A stretch of 64,000 nt of DNA from assembly GCF_011753055.1 (NCBI RefSeq), contig NZ_VWWJ01000021.1, forward strand, positions 89,227-153,226, given 5' to 3'. This document shows positions 26,030 through 34,671 of this stretch, piece after piece. This stretch comes from Burkholderia sp. Ax-1719 (lineage in GTDB: Bacteria > Pseudomonadota > Gammaproteobacteria > Burkholderiales > Burkholderiaceae). Each line of letters starts with the position of its first letter. Positions within the stretch are counted from its first letter, which is position 1. Under the pieces are notes generated by a model that was not told where the DNA came from, did not search any database, and saw nothing but the letters and a program-made list of their open reading frames with translations. The translations under genes were made by a program, and so were the position numbers.

Positions 26030-26938
26030 TTAGATAATCCGCATCGAAAAGTCCGTCGCGCGCACATCTTTCGTCAACGCGCCGATGGACACGCGGTCCA
26101 CGTTGGTTTGCGCGATCGTGCGCACGGAATCGAAGTTCACGCCGCCCGAGACTTCCAGTACCGCGCGCCCCGCCGTACGCTCAACCGCTTCGCGCATCAT
26201 CTCGAACGAGAAGTTGTCGAGCAGCACCGACTTCGCGCCATGTGCGAGCGCCTGGTCGAGCTGTTCGAGCGTTTCGACTTCGATCTGGATCGGCACGCCC
26301 GCGTTGAGCGCCAGCGCCGCGTCCATTGCCGCGCCCACGCCGCCCGCTGCCGCGATGTGGTTTTCCTTGATCAGGATGCCGTCGTAGAGCGCCAGGCGCT
26401 GGTTCGCGCCGCCGCCCACGCGCACCGCGTATTTCTGCGCGAGTCGCAGGCCCGGCAGCGTCTTGCGGGTGTCGAGCACGCGCGTTTTCGACTGCGCGAC
26501 CGTTGCAATCGCATCGACATAACGGCGCGTCGCGCTGGCCACGCCCGAGAGCAGTTGCAGGAAGTTCATCGCGTTGCGCTCGGCCGTGAGCAGCGAGCGC
26601 GCCGGGCCGCGCAGCGAGCAGACCGGCGTATCCGCCGTCATGCGCTCGCCTTCGCGATAGTGCCAGCGCACTTCGATGCGCGGATCGACCTGCTTGACCA
26701 CGCCATCGAACCAGAGCACGCCGCACAGCACCGCGTCTTCGCGCACGATGATGCGCGCGTCGCGCACTTCGTCGGCGGGCACGAGGCGGCCGGTCTGGTC
26801 GCCGCTGCCGACGTCTTCCGCCAGCGCATCGGCGACATTGCGCGCGATCGCTTCGTCAAACGCCGCGCCGTACTGCGCGCGCACCTCGGGCAACAGGTCC
26901 GATACCGCGTCCACCGCCAGCAATTCGAGTGCACCCAT
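26030..26938 (-). CDS. nadC: Nicotinate-nucleotide pyrophosphorylase (carboxylating) NadC, 302 aa
   Basis: Quinolinate phosphoribosyltransferase, third enzyme of de novo NAD synthesis, making NaMN from quinolinate and PRPP. An N-terminal sandwich domain is followed by the barrel with TRKTLPGLRLAQKYAVRVGGG at about 157-177, and LYDGILIKENHI near 187-198. The last strand ending VSIGALTKDVRATDFSMRI is standard. Its ATG directly abuts the nadA stop codon (TAAATG), so translation is coupled. Confidence 0.96.
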   Translation of the reverse strand: MGALELLAVDAVSDLLPEVRAQYGAAFDEAIARNVADALAEDVGSGDQTGRLVPADEVRDARIIVREDAVLCGVLWFDGVVKQVDPRIEVRWHYREGERMTADTPVCSLRGPARSLLTAERNAMNFLQLLSGVASATRRYVDAIATVAQSKTRVLDTRKTLPGLRLAQKYAVRVGGGANQRLALYDGILIKENHIAAAGGVGAAMDAALALNAGVPIQIEVETLEQLDQALAHGAKSVLLDNFSFEMMREAVERTAGRAVLEVSGGVNFDSVRTIAQTNVDRVSIGALTKDVRATDFSMRII

Positions 26939-28069
26939 TTATGCCGCCCCCACGTTAGAGAACAGCGCGCCATCGCGCGCGAGATCGCCGCTCGCCTGCA
27001 CGCGGCGCTTGTGCTCGGCCGCGAATGCCAGCATGCGGTCGATCGGCAGACGCGCACGCTCGCCGATGGCGGCATCGACGAAGATTTCGTTGTGGCCGCG
27101 CTCCAGCACGTCAGCGAGATTGGCCAGGCCGTTCATGGCCATCCACGGGCAATGCGCGCAGCTCTTGCAGGTCGCGCTATTGCCGGCCGTGGGCGCTTCG
27201 ATGAAGGTCTTGCCGGGCGCGGCCAGGCGCATCTTGTGCAGAATGCCCAGATCGGTCGCAACGATGAAACGCTGCGCGTCGAGCTTCACGGCGGCGTCGA
27301 TCAGCTGCGTGGTCGAGCCGACCACATCCGCCAGCGCCACCACGCCTTCCGGCGATTCCGGGTGCACGAGCACCTTCGCATCGGGATATTCGGCGCGCAG
27401 CAGATCGAGCTCGACGCCCTTGAACTCGTCGTGCACAAGACAGGAGCCTTGCCACAGCAGCATGTCGGCGCCCGTCTTCTTCTGGATGTAGCTGCCGAGG
27501 TGACGATCGGGCGCCCAGAGAATCTTTTCGCCCTTCGCATGCAGATCGGCGACGATCTCCAGACCGATCGACGAAGTGACCATCCAGTCCGCGCGCGCCT
27601 TCACGGCTGCGCTGGTGTTGGCGTAGACCACCACGGTGCGGTCGGGATGCTGGTCGCAGAACGCCGAGAATTCGTCAGCCGGGCAACCCAGATCGAGCGA
27701 ACAGGTCGCGTCGAGGTCCGGCATCAGGATGCGTTTGTTCGGGCTCAGGATCTTGGCGGTCTCGCCCATGAAGCGCACACCGGCAACGACGAGCGTCTGC
27801 GCGTCGTGATCGCGGCCAAAGCGCGCCATTTCGAGCGAATCGGCCACGCAACCGCCGGTTTCGTCGGCCAGTTCCTGCAATTCGGGATCGACGTAATAGT
27901 GCGCGACCAGCACCGCTTTTTCGCGCTTGAGCAATGCGCGGATGCGCTCCTTCAGTGCAACGCGCTCCGCCATCGAAGGCGCGTCGGGCACTTTCGCCCA
28001 CGCCTGCCCGACACCGCATACCGCGCCCTGCGGACGGTCGAATTCGACCGCTTTAATCGCCTGACTCAT
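26939..28069 (-). CDS. nadA: Quinolinate synthase NadA, 376 aa
   Basis: [4Fe-4S] enzyme condensing iminoaspartate with dihydroxyacetone phosphate to quinolinate. Three repeated domains; the cluster cysteines are expected in DATCSLDLGCPAD (about 140), WQGSCLVHDE and the C-terminal CKSCAHCPWMAMN. VAHYYVDPELQELAD near 58-72 and SPNKRILMPD are substrate-binding motifs. GAGGAGATC immediately before ATG 28069 fixes the start, rejecting a longer frame. First gene of nadA-nadC, close to nadB: a complete aspartate-to-NaMN set. Confidence 0.96.
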   Translation of the reverse strand: MSQAIKAVEFDRPQGAVCGVGQAWAKVPDAPSMAERVALKERIRALLKREKAVLVAHYYVDPELQELADETGGCVADSLEMARFGRDHDAQTLVVAGVRFMGETAKILSPNKRILMPDLDATCSLDLGCPADEFSAFCDQHPDRTVVVYANTSAAVKARADWMVTSSIGLEIVADLHAKGEKILWAPDRHLGSYIQKKTGADMLLWQGSCLVHDEFKGVELDLLRAEYPDAKVLVHPESPEGVVALADVVGSTTQLIDAAVKLDAQRFIVATDLGILHKMRLAAPGKTFIEAPTAGNSATCKSCAHCPWMAMNGLANLADVLERGHNEIFVDAAIGERARLPIDRMLAFAAEHKRRVQASGDLARDGALFSNVGAA

Positions 28070-28197
28070 GATCTCCTCTACCGGCCGGGAGAGTGAGTTT
28101 TGACCGATTGGTTCCCACTCATGCTCCGACCCCATGCAACTTCGTTGCGTCTCGTCCGATCGCTGCGGCACCCTGCTTTTTCCGCGGCCCAAAAAGA

Positions 28198-28221
28198 AAA
28201 ACCCCGCCAACGCGGGGTTTT
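28198..28221 (-). terminator. Terminator of the desaturase gene
   Basis: AAACCCCGC-CAAC-GCGGGGTTTT. On the minus strand it is followed by TTTTTCTTTTT. It sits 60 bp after the stop at 28281. Confidence 0.9.
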
Positions 28222-28280
28222 GTGACGTACCTGAATTCTAATGGATTTTCTTCAGGTCACGCAGGGGGCATCAGGCCGTA

Positions 28281-29480
28281 TCAGGCATAACGGCGCAGAC
28301 GCGACGCGAATTCCTGAAGCGCCTTGATGCCGCTTTGTTCGGCACGATGGCACCAATCCTGGAGCTGCGTGAGCAGTTGTTCGCGCGAAGCGCTCGAACG
28401 GTCCCAGATCTGCGCGAGTTCGTTGCGCAGTTCGATGAACGTACGCATTTTCTGGCTGTTGGCGAAAATCTGCGGCAGCTGGCGCTTTTGCGGCTCGTTC
28501 AGGCTGGCTTCTTCCTTGGCGACCCACTTGCTCGCGCCGCGCATGAGCTTGTACTTCTCACGCTCGCCCACTTCCTTGAGGTGCGCCAGTTCCTGGCGAT
28601 AGGCCTGCTTCACGGCCTTGGCGTAACGCGCCATCACTTCGTAGCGGTTCGACAGCACGGCCTGCAGCGTTTCATGGTCGGCGATCAGCTTGCCTTCCTT
28701 GGCCAGACGCGGCGTAGGCGCCACCTTCTTGACCTTGGCGAGGCCCACGAAGGACATCAGACGGATATACATCCAGCCGATATCGAACTCGTACCACTTG
28801 TTCGACAGCTTCGCGGAAGTCGCGAAGGTGTGGTGGTTGTTGTGCAGTTCTTCGCCGCCGATGATGATGCCCCACGGGATCAGGTTCGTGCTGGCATCCG
28901 ACGAGTTGAAGTTGCGATAGCCCCAGAAGTGGCCCAGACCGTTCACGACGCCGGCGGCCCAGAACGGGATCCACGCCATCTGCACGGCCCAGACGGACAG
29001 ACCGACCACGCCGAACAGCGCGACGTCGATCACCATCATGATGCTCACGCCGAGGATCGGGTAGCGCGTGTAGACGTTGCGCTCCATCCAGTCGTTAGGC
29101 GTGCCGTGGCTGAAACGGCGCAGCGTTTCTTCGTTCTTCGCTTCGGCGCGATAGAGTTCGGCGCCTTCGAGCATGACCTTCATCAGGCCGCGCGTTTGCG
29201 GGCTGTGCGGATCTTCTTCGGTTTCGCACTTGGCGTGGTGCTTGCGGTGGATCGCCGCCCACTGGCCCGTGAGCATGCCCGTGGTCATCCACAGCCAGAA
29301 ACGGAAAAAGTGGCTCGCGATGGGATGCAGGTCGAGCGCGCGGTGCGCCTGGCAACGGTGCAGATACACCGTGACGCCGACGATCGTGACGTGCGTGGCC
29401 GCGAGCGCGCAGAGCAGGATCTGCCACCACGAGAAATGCAGCACCCCATGGGCGAGAAAATCAAGCAGGGAATTCAACAA
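28281..29480 (-). CDS. Acyl-lipid/acyl-CoA fatty acid desaturase, 399 aa
   Basis: Membrane di-iron enzyme that puts a double bond into fatty acyl chains, probably at delta-9, to adjust membrane fluidity. The three histidine boxes are H-R-C-Q-A-H at about 41-46, H-R-K-H-H at about 78-82 and H-N-N-H-H near 210. Two hydrophobic hairpins lie before and between them. The C-terminal 130 residues are soluble, helical and charged (AKAVKQAYRQELAHLKEVGERE...), longer than the minimal enzyme and typical of Burkholderia-type proteins. The upstream 260 bp is AT-rich and probably holds a regulated promoter. Confidence 0.92.
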   Translation of the reverse strand: MLNSLLDFLAHGVLHFSWWQILLCALAATHVTIVGVTVYLHRCQAHRALDLHPIASHFFRFWLWMTTGMLTGQWAAIHRKHHAKCETEEDPHSPQTRGLMKVMLEGAELYRAEAKNEETLRRFSHGTPNDWMERNVYTRYPILGVSIMMVIDVALFGVVGLSVWAVQMAWIPFWAAGVVNGLGHFWGYRNFNSSDASTNLIPWGIIIGGEELHNNHHTFATSAKLSNKWYEFDIGWMYIRLMSFVGLAKVKKVAPTPRLAKEGKLIADHETLQAVLSNRYEVMARYAKAVKQAYRQELAHLKEVGEREKYKLMRGASKWVAKEEASLNEPQKRQLPQIFANSQKMRTFIELRNELAQIWDRSSASREQLLTQLQDWCHRAEQSGIKALQEFASRLRRYA

Positions 29481-29742
29481 GGTTCGTACCCGTGAAACGA
29501 AGCGCGCCGGCTTGTGGCCTTACGCGGTTGTCAGAAAAGTGAAAGCGTTCAGGAGAGGTTGGACGGCATTCTACTAGAACCGTTCCAAGTGTTTGTAACA
29601 AATGAAGATTTTTTTCCCTAATGACGTCTGAGTCAACGTCTGGACACCGAATTTTCGCCCCTGGAGGCGCTTTGCCGCACCTGATTCGGCCCTTCCAGAC
29701 GCTTCAAACTTTCGCCCGGGCTCCCCTTCCCGCTACTCCGAT

Positions 29743-31167
29743 CTAGCGGGCCTGGACCGCCCCGCTTGCCTCGCCTGTTTTAACGGCAGGCGCGGCCGCC
29801 TCTGAAGCGATCGCAAACCCTTGAGCGCCCTGGCCGACGATTCTCACCTCGCGCTGCGCGAACGGAATCGAAATGCCGTGCTCGTTATATAAGCGCCAGA
29901 TGTTCAGATTCACGTTTGAGCGCACGCTCGACGTTCCGTTGGCCGCATCGGCGATCCAGAAGCCCAGCTCCAGGTTGATGCCATCCGCACCGAAGCCTGC
30001 CAGATATGGGGTCGGGGCCGGATCGTTCAAGACCCGCTCGACGCCTTCGGCTGCGCGGGCCAGCAGCGCCATCGCCTCGTCGATATTGGTGTCGTAAGCG
30101 ACCTGCACCGCCGCCTTCGCGTAGCCGCGCGTCAGGTACGACGACTGGTTCTGTACCACGTCGGTGATGAGCTTTTCGTTAGGAATCAGCGTTTCCACGC
30201 CGTCGAGGCCGCGCACCACCGTGTAACGCGTGCGGATCTGCGTGACCTTGCCCGCGAGGCCGCTCACGTTGATGGTGTCGCCCAGACGCAACGAGCGGTC
30301 GATCAGGATGATGAAGCCCGACACATAGTTGCTCGCAATCTTCTGCAAGCCGAAACCCAGCCCCACGCCCAGCGCGCCGCCGAACACGCCCAGCACCGTA
30401 ATGTCGATGCCGACGATCGACAGGCTGAACAGGATTGCCGCGAACACCAGCAGCGCGCGGCCCACGCGTGCGAGCACGACGCGCAGATTGGCGTCGATGG
30501 TGGTCGCGCGCATCAGACGGTCTTCCAGCGCCGCGCCCGCCCAGACCGCCACCACCATGGTCACGCAGACCCACAGGATGCCGTTGGAGAGCGACAGCAG
30601 GCTCACATGCGCCGTGCCGATGCGAAAGCGCACGCTCTCCATCCACGCCAGCACATCGTCCTGAATGCCGAGCACCGTGAACAGCATGCCGAGCCAGACG
30701 ATCAACGAAACCAGCTTTTCGACGATCGACAGCCACGCGTGCGTTTGCCCGTCGCGGCCAAACACGCGCCGCGCGAAGAAGAACGCGATATAGATCAGCC
30801 CGATACCGAACAGCGGCACCAGGGCCAGATTGAGCAGCGAGGTGTGGATGAAATTGCTGGCGATTTCGCGCGCGCCCCAGACGCAGCCCGCGCCGATCAG
30901 CGGGAACAGCGCGCGGGTGAGACTTTCGGCGCCGAAGCGCAGCGCTTCGTAGCGATCCTGGCGGCGCGCTTCGAGCGCGTGGCGCAGCAGGCGCGCGAGC
31001 AGCCAGGCCAGCAGCAGCGCGCCGATCAGCACGCCGGACTGCCAGAGCATGACCGGCTGACCAAAGTCGCGGATCACGCCGCCCAGCATATGAGAGAGCA
31101 AACGGTTTTCCATCATGAGCGCTTTCGCGTCGGGTAATACGTAGAGATCAAAGAAAGGAGCGTCCAT
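29743..31167 (-). CDS. Mechanosensitive ion channel family protein (MscS), 474 aa
   Basis: Tension-gated channel. The N-terminal 220 residues hold about five predicted membrane helices. The MscS core starts around 235 with the pore helix VFGGALGVGLGFGLQKIASNYVSGFIILIDRSLRLGDTI and continues into the beta domain (VRGLDGVETLIPNEKLI) and the alpha/beta vestibule. A C-terminal tail (EAAAPAVKTGEASGAVQAR) is disordered. No ribosome-binding site is clear at 31167; ATG pairs around residues 18-19 are alternative starts. It sits 80 bp after rsmB in the same direction. Confidence 0.9.
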   Translation of the reverse strand: MDAPFFDLYVLPDAKALMMENRLLSHMLGGVIRDFGQPVMLWQSGVLIGALLLAWLLARLLRHALEARRQDRYEALRFGAESLTRALFPLIGAGCVWGAREIASNFIHTSLLNLALVPLFGIGLIYIAFFFARRVFGRDGQTHAWLSIVEKLVSLIVWLGMLFTVLGIQDDVLAWMESVRFRIGTAHVSLLSLSNGILWVCVTMVVAVWAGAALEDRLMRATTIDANLRVVLARVGRALLVFAAILFSLSIVGIDITVLGVFGGALGVGLGFGLQKIASNYVSGFIILIDRSLRLGDTINVSGLAGKVTQIRTRYTVVRGLDGVETLIPNEKLITDVVQNQSSYLTRGYAKAAVQVAYDTNIDEAMALLARAAEGVERVLNDPAPTPYLAGFGADGINLELGFWIADAANGTSSVRSNVNLNIWRLYNEHGISIPFAQREVRIVGQGAQGFAIASEAAAPAVKTGEASGAVQAR

Positions 31168-31246
31168 GCGACGCGGGGCCGCCCGGTCTGCACCGGACGG
31201 CCCCGCGCCTGCACGTCGCTGGTCGCGTTAGAACGCGACTATGCGC

Positions 31247-32638
31247 TTATTCGAGCGCGGCGTCCGGCTCGGCAGCCTCGGGCTGCTGGGCCTTGGCGAT
31301 CGCGTCGGCGGTTTCGCTCGCAGCGGCCGCTTCGTCCGGCGTGGCTTCGGCCTTGGCCTTCTTCGTCTTGGGCTGCGCGTCGCCGCGACGCTCCAGCACG
31401 GCGGCAAAGAAGCCATCCGTGGCGTGGCGGTGCGGCCACAGCGAGAAGAAGTCGCCCGTATCGAGACCCACGCGCTGGTCCGCCAGCACGTCGCGTGCGG
31501 GAATCAGCACGTAGTCCGGATGCGCTTCGAGGAACGCCTTTACGACGGCTTCGTTTTCGGCTTCCAGGATGCTGCAGGTCGCGTAGACGAGACGGCCACC
31601 GCGCTTGAGCAGGCGCGCGGCGCTAGTGAGAATCGACAGCTGCTTGGGCGCGAGTTCCGCGATCGATTCCGGCGATTGACGCCACTTGAGGTCGGGATTG
31701 CGGCGCAGCGTGCCGAGGCCCGAGCAAGGCGCGTCCACCAGCACGCGGTCGATCTTGCCGATCAGGCGCTTGATCTTCGCGTCGTGTTCGCTGTCGATCA
31801 GCACCGGATTCACGTTCGACAGGCCGCTACGCGCGAGACGCGGCTTGAGCTTGGCCAGACGCTTGTCCGAGATGTCGAACGCATACAGACGGCCCGACGA
31901 GCGCATCATCGCGCCCAGCGCCAGCGTTTTGCCGCCCGCGCCTGCGCAGAAGTCCACCACCATTTCGCCGCGGCGCGGCGCGAGCAGCGTGCACAGCAAC
32001 TGGCTGCCTTCGTCCTGCACCTCGAACCAGCCGTCCTTGAAGGAATCGAGCTTCGAGAGCGCCGGCTTGCCCGTCACGCGCACGCCAAACGGCGCGAACG
32101 GCGTCTCGCCGCCTTCGATGCCCGCCTGCGAGAGCGCGCGCAGCAATTCTTCGCGGCTCGCCTTGATCGGATTCGAGCGCAGGTCCAGCGGCGCCGGATA
32201 GTTCAGCGCGGCGGCCAGTTGCGCCATTTCGGCAGGTGCGAAACGCGGTTCGAGCGCCTTGTAGATCCACTCGGGCAGGTTCAGCTGCACGCGCAGCGGC
32301 AGGCTGGCCGGATCGATCTTCGCGACGTGTTCGAGCCAGTTCGCTTCGGCGTCCGACAGAAAGGGACGAATCGCACCACGGCCCGCCGTGGCCATCAGGC
32401 CCAGCAGCGTGAGACGGCGCGTCGGGCTGCCCGTGCCGCTTTCGGCCAGATGCGCGAACTCCATGCGGCGGCGCAGCACTGCGAACACCGCTTCGGCGAT
32501 CACGCCGCGCTCGCCGTGGCCAAGCTTCGGATGCTCGCGGAAGAAGCGGCTCGTCACTGCGTCGGCAGGACCGGTGAATTTCAGAACGTCGGCCAGCAAC
32601 GTCTCAGTTTGTCCAATCAGAAAACCATGTAGCTTCAT
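31247..32638 (-). CDS. RsmB/NOP-family rRNA (cytosine-C5) methyltransferase, 463 aa
   Basis: SAM-dependent RNA m5C methyltransferase. Residues 1-130 are a short helical N-terminal domain in place of a clear NusB domain. The catalytic domain has VDFCAGAGGKTLALGA at about 236-251, DAPCSGLGTLRRNPDLKW (motif IV PC) near 307-324, and YATCSI (motif VI) with the nucleophile cysteine near 358. The final 50 residues are a Lys/Ala/Glu-rich disordered tail. Its ATG overlaps the purN stop (ATGA), so the two are translationally coupled. Exact target base cannot be read from sequence. Confidence 0.88.
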   Translation of the reverse strand: MKLHGFLIGQTETLLADVLKFTGPADAVTSRFFREHPKLGHGERGVIAEAVFAVLRRRMEFAHLAESGTGSPTRRLTLLGLMATAGRGAIRPFLSDAEANWLEHVAKIDPASLPLRVQLNLPEWIYKALEPRFAPAEMAQLAAALNYPAPLDLRSNPIKASREELLRALSQAGIEGGETPFAPFGVRVTGKPALSKLDSFKDGWFEVQDEGSQLLCTLLAPRRGEMVVDFCAGAGGKTLALGAMMRSSGRLYAFDISDKRLAKLKPRLARSGLSNVNPVLIDSEHDAKIKRLIGKIDRVLVDAPCSGLGTLRRNPDLKWRQSPESIAELAPKQLSILTSAARLLKRGGRLVYATCSILEAENEAVVKAFLEAHPDYVLIPARDVLADQRVGLDTGDFFSLWPHRHATDGFFAAVLERRGDAQPKTKKAKAEATPDEAAAASETADAIAKAQQPEAAEPDAALE

Positions 32639-33309
32639 ACGCCCTCCCCGGCGGTGTGTGCTTGTGTTTCGTTTGCGTCGTCAAGGAAGAGCCATTGCGG
32701 CTCGGGCGGTGTGAGCGTCACGCGTTCGCCGTCGAGCGCGAGGCGCCCTTCGAGGAACCAGCGGATCGCCCGCGGGTACATCGTGTGTTCGGTTTTCAGC
32801 ACGCGCGCGGCAAGCGTGGCGGCGTCGTCGCCGCTGCGCACCGGTACGGCCGACTGTGCGACGATCGGACCATGATCGAGCGTGGGCGTGACAAAATGCA
32901 CCGTCGCGCCGTGCACGCGGCAACCCGCGTCGAGCGCGCTCTGGTGCGTCTTGAGACCCGGGAAGCTCGGCAGCAGCGACGGGTGGATGTTGAGCATCCG
33001 GCCCGAATAATGCTGGACGAAGCCTTCGGTCAGCACGCGCATGAAACCCGCGAGCACGACGAGGTCGGGCGCATAAGCGTCGATGGTCTGCGCGAGCGCC
33101 GCGTCGAAGCTGGCGCGATCAGGATACTGGCGGTGATCGACGACCGCCGTGGCGATGCCGTGCGAGGCTGCAAAGGCAAGCCCCGCGGCATCCGGGCGAT
33201 TGGCAATCACGGCGGCGATGCGCGCCGGCCAGGCTTCGTGCGCACAGGCGCGCACGATGGCTTCCATGTTGCTGCCCCGCCCCGAAATCAGGATGACGAG
33301 ATTTTTCAT
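32635..33309 (-). CDS. purN: Phosphoribosylglycinamide formyltransferase PurN, 224 aa
   Basis: Transfers formyl from 10-formyl-THF to GAR in purine synthesis. Start MKNLVILISGRGSNMEAIVRAC with the GAR-binding loop at 9-15; catalytic section MLNIHPSLLPSFPGLKTHQ at about 104-122 with Asn and His, and the Asp in PTLDHGPIV near 145. No Shine-Dalgarno is present. A TAAAAT hexamer lies six bases before the ATG on the minus strand, so the mRNA may start at or next to the ATG. First gene of purN-rsmB. Confidence 0.95.
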   Translation of the reverse strand: MKNLVILISGRGSNMEAIVRACAHEAWPARIAAVIANRPDAAGLAFAASHGIATAVVDHRQYPDRASFDAALAQTIDAYAPDLVVLAGFMRVLTEGFVQHYSGRMLNIHPSLLPSFPGLKTHQSALDAGCRVHGATVHFVTPTLDHGPIVAQSAVPVRSGDDAATLAARVLKTEHTMYPRAIRWFLEGRLALDGERVTLTPPEPQWLFLDDANETQAHTAGEGV

Positions 33310-33483
33310 CCGCGGATTTTATCATTGGGCGGCACGCCCAACGTTCGGGCGGCGGCGATCGGCGTCTCGTGCGTTTATAATCTCCTGTTCCGTCGCGGCC
33401 CACCGCCGCCAAACTGGTCTCATCCGGTCAAAATTCGGTCATATACAGGACGCCTGGCCGGCGTCTGCTCAGGTTCCGTTATC

Positions 33484-34491
33484 GTGAGAGTCTTCCGCGG
33501 TCTTCCCAATGCCGAAAGCCGCGCGCCCTGCGCGCTCACCATCGGCAATTTCGACGGTGTCCACCGCGGGCATCAGGCGTTGCTTGCGCGCGTGCGCGAA
33601 GCCGCCGACGCGCGCGGCCTGCCCGTCTGCGTGATGACCTTCGAACCGCATCCGCGCGAGTTCTTCAACCCCGCAAGCGCCCCGCCGCGCATCGCCATGC
33701 TGCGCGACAAGCTCGAAGCGCTGCGCGAAAACGGCGTGGACCGCGTGGTGGTCGAGCACTTCAACCACACCTTCGCGAGCCAGTCGCCGGACGACTTCGT
33801 CTCGCGCATCATCGTGGGCGGCCTGCACGCGCGCTGGATGATGATCGGCGACGACTTCCGCTACGGCGCGAAGCGTGCGGGCGATTTCGCTTCGCTGCAG
33901 GTGGCGGGCGCGGAACACGGCTTCGAAGTCGAACAGATGGCGACCGTGGCCGATCCGTCCGGCGTGCGCATTTCCAGCTCGGCGGTGCGCACCCAGCTTG
34001 CCGCGGGCGATCTGGACGCGGCGCGCGCTTCGCTGGGCCGCGGCTACGAGATCAGCGGGCACGTCACGCACGGCCTGAAACTGGGCCGCGATCTCGGCTT
34101 TCCCACGCTGAATCTGCCGATCGGCCACAAGCGTCCGGCGCTCAAGGGCATTTTCGTCGTGCAGGTGCATGGTCTCGCCGACCATCCGCTGCCCGGCGTC
34201 GCCAGCCTCGGCCTGCGCCCGACCGTGGACGATTCGGGCCGCGTGCTGCTCGAAGTGCATCTGCTCGACTGGCACGGCGACGCCTATGGCAAGCTCGTGC
34301 GGGTCGAATTTCTGAAAAAGCTGCGTGACGAGGAGAAGTTCGCCGACCTCGAAACGCTGACCGCCGCCATCGCCCGCGACGTGACGAATGCCCGCGCGTG
34401 GTTCGCGGCAGCAGGCGTGGCCGTGGGCGCCGATGTGCCCGGCGGCCGTTCCAACGGTTTCGCCACGTCGGCGACCGACCGAATTAGGTGA
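33484..34491 (+). CDS. ribF: Bifunctional riboflavin kinase/FMN adenylyltransferase RibF, 335 aa
   Basis: Makes FMN and FAD from riboflavin. N-terminal adenylyltransferase: LTIGNFDGVHRGHQALL at about 18-34 and the later G-D-D-F-R-Y-G and SSSAVR. C-terminal riboflavin kinase: GHVTHGLKLGRDLGFPTLNL at about 195-214 and LGLRPTVDDSGRVLLEVHLLDW. Start is GTG at 33484, where family homology begins (VRVFRGLPNAESRAPC); no ATG fits. The frame stays open far upstream, but that section is antisense to purN. The ribF-ileS-lspA order is conserved widely. Confidence 0.95.
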   Translation: MRVFRGLPNAESRAPCALTIGNFDGVHRGHQALLARVREAADARGLPVCVMTFEPHPREFFNPASAPPRIAMLRDKLEALRENGVDRVVVEHFNHTFASQSPDDFVSRIIVGGLHARWMMIGDDFRYGAKRAGDFASLQVAGAEHGFEVEQMATVADPSGVRISSSAVRTQLAAGDLDAARASLGRGYEISGHVTHGLKLGRDLGFPTLNLPIGHKRPALKGIFVVQVHGLADHPLPGVASLGLRPTVDDSGRVLLEVHLLDWHGDAYGKLVRVEFLKKLRDEEKFADLETLTAAIARDVTNARAWFAAAGVAVGADVPGGRSNGFATSATDRIR

Positions 34492-34671
34492 CCTGCGGTC
34501 CGCGGGCATCGCGCCCGGCTTGATCGACATCGAGCCAGCGCGACGCCCGAATGGACCGCCCCGCCCCCAGCGCCACGCGGCAAACGCCGTGAAAGGCGCG
34601 CGAGGCGACGGTTGCGCGGCTAAGCCGCAATGCTGACGCCGTGCAATCCCCGAATTCACCGTGATCTCACC

